Shown here one piece after another: positions 61,100 to 64,000 of a stretch of DNA of 64,000 nt. Source of the stretch: JAVJUV01 sp047314965. GTDB taxonomy: Bacteria > Pseudomonadota > Alphaproteobacteria > Rhodobacterales > Rhodobacteraceae. The stretch's first letter is position 1; every line of letters starts with the position of its first letter. The notes beneath the pieces are model-generated. The model searched no databases, was not told where the DNA came from, and saw nothing but the letters and a program-made list of their open reading frames with translations. The stretch spans positions 1 to 64,000 of the forward strand of contig NZ_JBLBVK010000044.1 of the NCBI RefSeq assembly GCF_047314965.1. The letters are read 5' to 3'. A program made the position numbers and the translations under genes.

Positions 61100-61831
61100 T
61101 TAGTAGGTCTGGGTGTCTTCACCGAACCACTTCTTCAAGAGTTCGTTCAGCGTCCCATCCTCTTTCATGGCGGTGATCGCCGCGTCGAACTTGGCTTTCA
61201 GCTCGCCATCGGTTTCACGCAGGCCCATGCCAACGCCGCCGCCCAGCGGAACCGGGTCGCCGACGATCACAAGTTCTCCACCCGACTCTTCAGCCTTTGG
61301 CAGAAGGAAATCAGCGTCAGCAAAGACCGCGTCTGCCTCACCATTGATGACAGCGGCGATGGTTTCGTCCGGTGTCGCAAATTCCAGAAGCGTCGCGCCG
61401 GTTTCGGCTACATAGCCCGACTGGATCGTGTTGGTCTGCGCCGCGATCACGCCGCCGGTCAGATCCACGTCATCGCTCAGCGCCATGTAACGCGAGGCGG
61501 TCGGTGGATAGTAATCCTGCGTGAAGTCGATGACCTCGTCGCGTTCGGCGGTGATCGACATGCCTGCGATGATCGTGTCGTAGTTGCCCGATGTCAGGTT
61601 CGGGATGATCGAATCCCAGTCATTCGTGACCCATTCACAGGTCAGTTCGGCCCGCACGCACAGCTCGTCGCCAAGCTCGCGCTCAAAGCCGTCGACTTCT
61701 CCGGCATCGTTGATGAAGTTGTACGGAGGATAGGCGCCCTCGGTGCCCATCCGCACCACGCTGTGGCTTCCGGCCATCGCTGCGCCGGTGGCAAAAGCCA
61801 CGGCAGCCGTGGCAAGAAGGATCGATTTCAT
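61100..61831 (-). CDS. Polar amino acid ABC transporter substrate-binding protein
   Basis: The 243-residue protein is a periplasmic binding protein (bacterial extracellular solute-binding family 3) with a Sec signal (KSILLATAAVAFATGAAMAG) and the motif VVRMGTEGAYPPYNFINDAG, characteristic of Arg/Lys/His/Gln binders; DWDSIIPNLTSGNYDTIIAG and SITAERDEVIDFTQDYY follow. Ligand contacts cannot be defined by eye. Located between ATPase and permease 1. Confidence 0.93.
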   Translation of the reverse strand: MKSILLATAAVAFATGAAMAGSHSVVRMGTEGAYPPYNFINDAGEVDGFERELGDELCVRAELTCEWVTNDWDSIIPNLTSGNYDTIIAGMSITAERDEVIDFTQDYYPPTASRYMALSDDVDLTGGVIAAQTNTIQSGYVAETGATLLEFATPDETIAAVINGEADAVFADADFLLPKAEESGGELVIVGDPVPLGGGVGMGLRETDGELKAKFDAAITAMKEDGTLNELLKKWFGEDTQTY

Positions 61832-61967
61832 GTTTTTCTCCCATTTTTATCATGAGGCGACGTTTCACAACGCGCCCGCTGTGCCGGACAGGGTTATTTA
61901 ATTACCCGGCAATGACAAGATGTCCGCAGCGTCACCTGCGTTGGTTCCGGTCATTTATTCTGCAGAT

Positions 61968-62741
61968 TCAGCCCGAAACAGCCGAAAGGAACTGCCGGAG
62001 ACGCTCGGATTTCGGTTGTCCGAACAACTGGTCCGGCGGCCCCTCTTCCTCGACGAGACCCTGGTGCAGAAACACGATATGATCGCTGGTGTCCCGCGCC
62101 AGACCCATGTCGTGGGTCACGATGATCATCGTGCGGCCCTCCTGAGCCAGCGCCTTGATCACGCGGATCACCTCCTGTTCCAGTTCAGGGTCCAGAGCAC
62201 TGGTCGGCTCGTCGAACAGGAGCGCGCGCGGCTCCATGCAAAGCGCCCGTGCAATCGCGGCGCGCTGTTGCTGTCCGCCGGAAAGCTGGGCCGGCCAGGC
62301 ATCGGCCTTGTCCCCGATCCCGACCTTGTCGAGATACATACGCGCCTTTTCCTCGACCTCGGCGGCATCCCGTTTCAGAACGGTCAATGGCGCCTCCATC
62401 ACGTTCTGGAGAACCGTCATGTGGGACCACAGATTGAACTGCTGGAACACCATCGAAAGGTTGGTGCGAATACGCGTGACCTGCGCCTTGTCGGCGGGAT
62501 GGCGGTTCTGACCGGAGCCTTTCCATTGCACCGCCTCGCCTTCGAAAAGGATCTCGCCTTGCTGGCTGTTCTCCAGCAGGTTCGCGCAGCGCAGCAGGGT
62601 CGACTTGCCCGAACCGGATGAGCCGATCAGCGAGATCGCATGCCCCCGCGGGGCAACCATGTCGACGCCCTTCAGCACTTCCAGCGCGCCGAAGCTCTTG
62701 TGAAGATTGCGGATCTCGATGACGGGTGTGGTGTCGGTCAC
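61968..62741 (-). CDS. Polar amino acid ABC transporter ATPase
   Basis: The 257-residue protein carries Walker A SLIGSSGSGKSTLLRC near 35, Q-loop MVFQQFNLW near 95, signature PAQLSGGQQQRAAIARAL near 150, Walker B ALLFDEPTSALD near 172, and the switch His in IIVTHDMGLARDTSD near 207. HisP/GlnQ type. It is the first gene of the five-gene operon ending with the glutamine synthetase-like gene. Confidence 0.95.
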   Translation of the reverse strand: MTDTTPVIEIRNLHKSFGALEVLKGVDMVAPRGHAISLIGSSGSGKSTLLRCANLLENSQQGEILFEGEAVQWKGSGQNRHPADKAQVTRIRTNLSMVFQQFNLWSHMTVLQNVMEAPLTVLKRDAAEVEEKARMYLDKVGIGDKADAWPAQLSGGQQQRAAIARALCMEPRALLFDEPTSALDPELEQEVIRVIKALAQEGRTMIIVTHDMGLARDTSDHIVFLHQGLVEEEGPPDQLFGQPKSERLRQFLSAVSG

Positions 62742-62799
62742 GAATGTCCCCCTCAGGATTTCCGAAAGTTAGGCCCGGAATCGCGGCGAATGCAACGCC

Positions 62800-63567
62800 T
62801 CACGCCGCCGGCGCGTCTTGCGAAGGGATCGGGGGCGTTGGAACGGCCAGGTAATCCTCGGCCGGGATGCGGACGACGCCGCGGATGTGCAGCGCATCCA
62901 CCGTGGCCCGGTCGGCCGCTACCAGCGCGCTTTCGACGGCGGCTAGGACCGCTTCGGGATCGTACCGGAAGGACGTGATCAGGGGCAGGCCCGGGGTCGG
63001 GGAGGTGTGGGCAACGATGCGCAGCTGTCCCGCGATATCAGGAAGATAGCTGCAAACCAGCCGCCAGGTCTCGGCGTCGATCGCCGCAATGTCGGCGCGG
63101 CCCTCGGCGACGGCGCGGGCGCTGTCGCGGTGGGCGCCGGTGTGAAGTTTTTTCGTGAACCGGAATCCGTGGCGGGCTGCGAAATTCTGAGGGGCTGCCC
63201 AGCCGGACTCGCTGTCGAGCCCGTTGTAGGCAAGGGTTTTATCACTGAAATCAATGACATCGCCCGCTTCATCCCGGCGCGCGACAAGAACCGAATAGTA
63301 GTACCCGGGAGGCGCGTCGGGCAGGGCGTGGTCAAGCGTGCCGACCAGCCGCACCTTGCCATGAAGGCGCTGGCGATAGGGCATGCCGCAGGTCTGGCCA
63401 AGCGTCAAATCCGGGTTTTCCCAGTGATTCCAGAGGCTTCCGGCGCGAGTCAGATGGTCCGGCGCGTCCAGTCCCCGGTGCCTCAGTGCGTCCCGGATGT
63501 GGCTCCAGAGCGCGTCCCAATGGGCGCTCTGGCCGGGCCAGTCGTACATCGATAGCGTGGCGATCAT
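62800..63567 (-). CDS. PhnD/TauA-like substrate-binding domain protein without signal peptide
   Basis: The 255-residue protein resembles the phosphonate/phosphite ABC binding proteins: TLSMYDWPGQSAHWDALWSH at the start, GQTCGMPYRQRL near 57, PPGYYYSVLVARRDEAGDVI, SESGWAAPQNFAARHGF near 120, and HRDSARAVAEGRADIAAIDA near 146. It lacks any N-terminal signal, so it should remain in the cytoplasm, and no permease or ATPase of the phn type is next to it. Its start overlaps the end of the TerB-like gene by four bases, which implies coupled translation. Confidence 0.8.
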   Translation of the reverse strand: MIATLSMYDWPGQSAHWDALWSHIRDALRHRGLDAPDHLTRAGSLWNHWENPDLTLGQTCGMPYRQRLHGKVRLVGTLDHALPDAPPGYYYSVLVARRDEAGDVIDFSDKTLAYNGLDSESGWAAPQNFAARHGFRFTKKLHTGAHRDSARAVAEGRADIAAIDAETWRLVCSYLPDIAGQLRIVAHTSPTPGLPLITSFRYDPEAVLAAVESALVAADRATVDALHIRGVVRIPAEDYLAVPTPPIPSQDAPAA

Positions 63568-64000
63568 GCTTTGTTTTCAACGCGTTGGCGGGCCAGCGCG
63601 CTGTCGCGGTCGTTAATGCCCAGCATGGGGGCGACGAGGCGCATGAGGGCGTCTTCCTCGTGGTCGCGCGTGCCGTCGGCCAGCACGATCTCCCACAGCG
63701 CCTCGACCACCTGAGCGCGCTCCTCGTAGGGCACCGCGTCCTTGATGGCGCGAGTGAAGCGCACGGTGTCAGGGGCGTGATGCTCCAGCTCCTCGGCCTC
63801 GCGGCGCAGTGTCGCGACCTCGAAAGGCCCAAGATTATACCGCTTCGCCAATAGCTTATCGATCCGGGCGATCTCGTCCCGGTGATACTCGCCATCGGCC
63901 CGCGCGATGCGCACCAGAAGCGCGGCCAGCGCCAGACGGGCATCGTTCCCTGTCAGGGGATCAGGTTGGGGAGCGGTCAGGCGGCGAAGAAATGCATCGA
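63564..64000 (-). CDS. TerB-family protein, 5' end beyond the window
   Basis: The visible 145 codons read FLRRLTAPQPDPLTGNDARL, ALAALLVRIARADGEYHRDE, IARIDKLLAKRYNLGPFEVA and EIVLADGTRDHEEDALMRLV, with the paired acidic helices of tellurite-resistance TerB/DjlA-like domains (DUF533 relatives). The frame is open to the right edge without a start, so the N-terminus is missing. It is upstream of and overlaps the PhnD-like gene. Metal or stress roles of TerB are known for the family; none is shown here. Confidence 0.8.
   Translation of the reverse strand, partial: DAFLRRLTAPQPDPLTGNDARLALAALLVRIARADGEYHRDEIARIDKLLAKRYNLGPFEVATLRREAEELEHHAPDTVRFTRAIKDAVPYEERAQVVEALWEIVLADGTRDHEEDALMRLVAPMLGINDRDSALARQRVENKA

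Overview
The window looks like chromosome from an alphaproteobacterium of the Rhodobacteraceae (Roseobacter-type). Coding regions are GC-rich. Several gene neighbourhoods are typical of that family: glpX near recJ, hisB-hisH-DUF2147-hisA, divergent metF/metR, a ycjX/DUF697 pair, DUF2842, and fused FAD oxidoreductase/GcvT proteins beside a homocysteine methyltransferase. These assignments come from reading motifs and gene order; no database search was run.

Region by region. 1-2.6 kb is a scrapyard: the left end of an IS3-family element cuts into an allophanate hydrolase gene, followed by degenerate DNA with a duplicated ~58-bp segment and a chimeric HTH/cation-transporter ORF behind an intact operator-like palindrome. 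2.6-7.5 kb holds a Ser/Thr kinase, an XRE regulator and a type I secretion ABC/membrane-fusion pair without a visible substrate. 7.5-12.5 kb has a class II aldolase, a frameshifted histidine phosphatase, a large winged-helix regulator and an outer-membrane barrel. 12.6-18 kb has tRNA-Glu, recJ, a decayed second copy of the recJ 5' end, a secreted ricin-B/LysM protein and glpX. 18-23 kb is mostly housekeeping (serine hydrolase, MBL hydrolase, purA, CDF transporter, DUF2842).

23.2-30.8 kb is a one-carbon/N-methyl catabolic cluster: a cupin-XRE regulator with two matching palindromes in front of it, two dimethylglycine/sarcosine dehydrogenase-like proteins, an MDR dehydrogenase and a betaine-homocysteine methyltransferase-like enzyme. 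It abuts a non-coding 0.8-kb stretch with a 20-bp tandem repeat, just where hisF would be expected after hisA. 31.6-34.8 kb is the histidine block (hisA, DUF2147, an ATP-pyrophosphatase, hisH, hisB). 35-47 kb carries ycjX/DUF697, a FAD monooxygenase, an SDR lacking its catalytic lysine, a 16S/23S-type methyltransferase, clpS, a HAD hydrolase, a D-Ala-D-Ala carboxypeptidase with SPOR domain, a 54-aa Tat-like peptide and valS.

46.8-64 kb has an Lrp regulator divergent from an ornithine/lysine decarboxylase, an orphan form II CoxL-type molybdoenzyme subunit, a DUF2235 hydrolase, a thioesterase, metF/metR, suhB, an MFS transporter, a GST-like protein, and a glutamine-synthetase-like gene in an operon with a complete polar amino acid ABC importer. 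The window ends in a PhnD-like protein without signal peptide overlapping a TerB-family gene that runs off the edge.

No complete novel defence or biosynthetic system was identified. The observations most worth a second look are the recJ 5' remnant, the paired operators of the cupin regulator, the 20-bp tandem array at the hisA/oxidoreductase junction, the SDR with a Lys-to-Ser change, the orphan CoxL, and the regulator/barrel pair at 9.3-12.3 kb.
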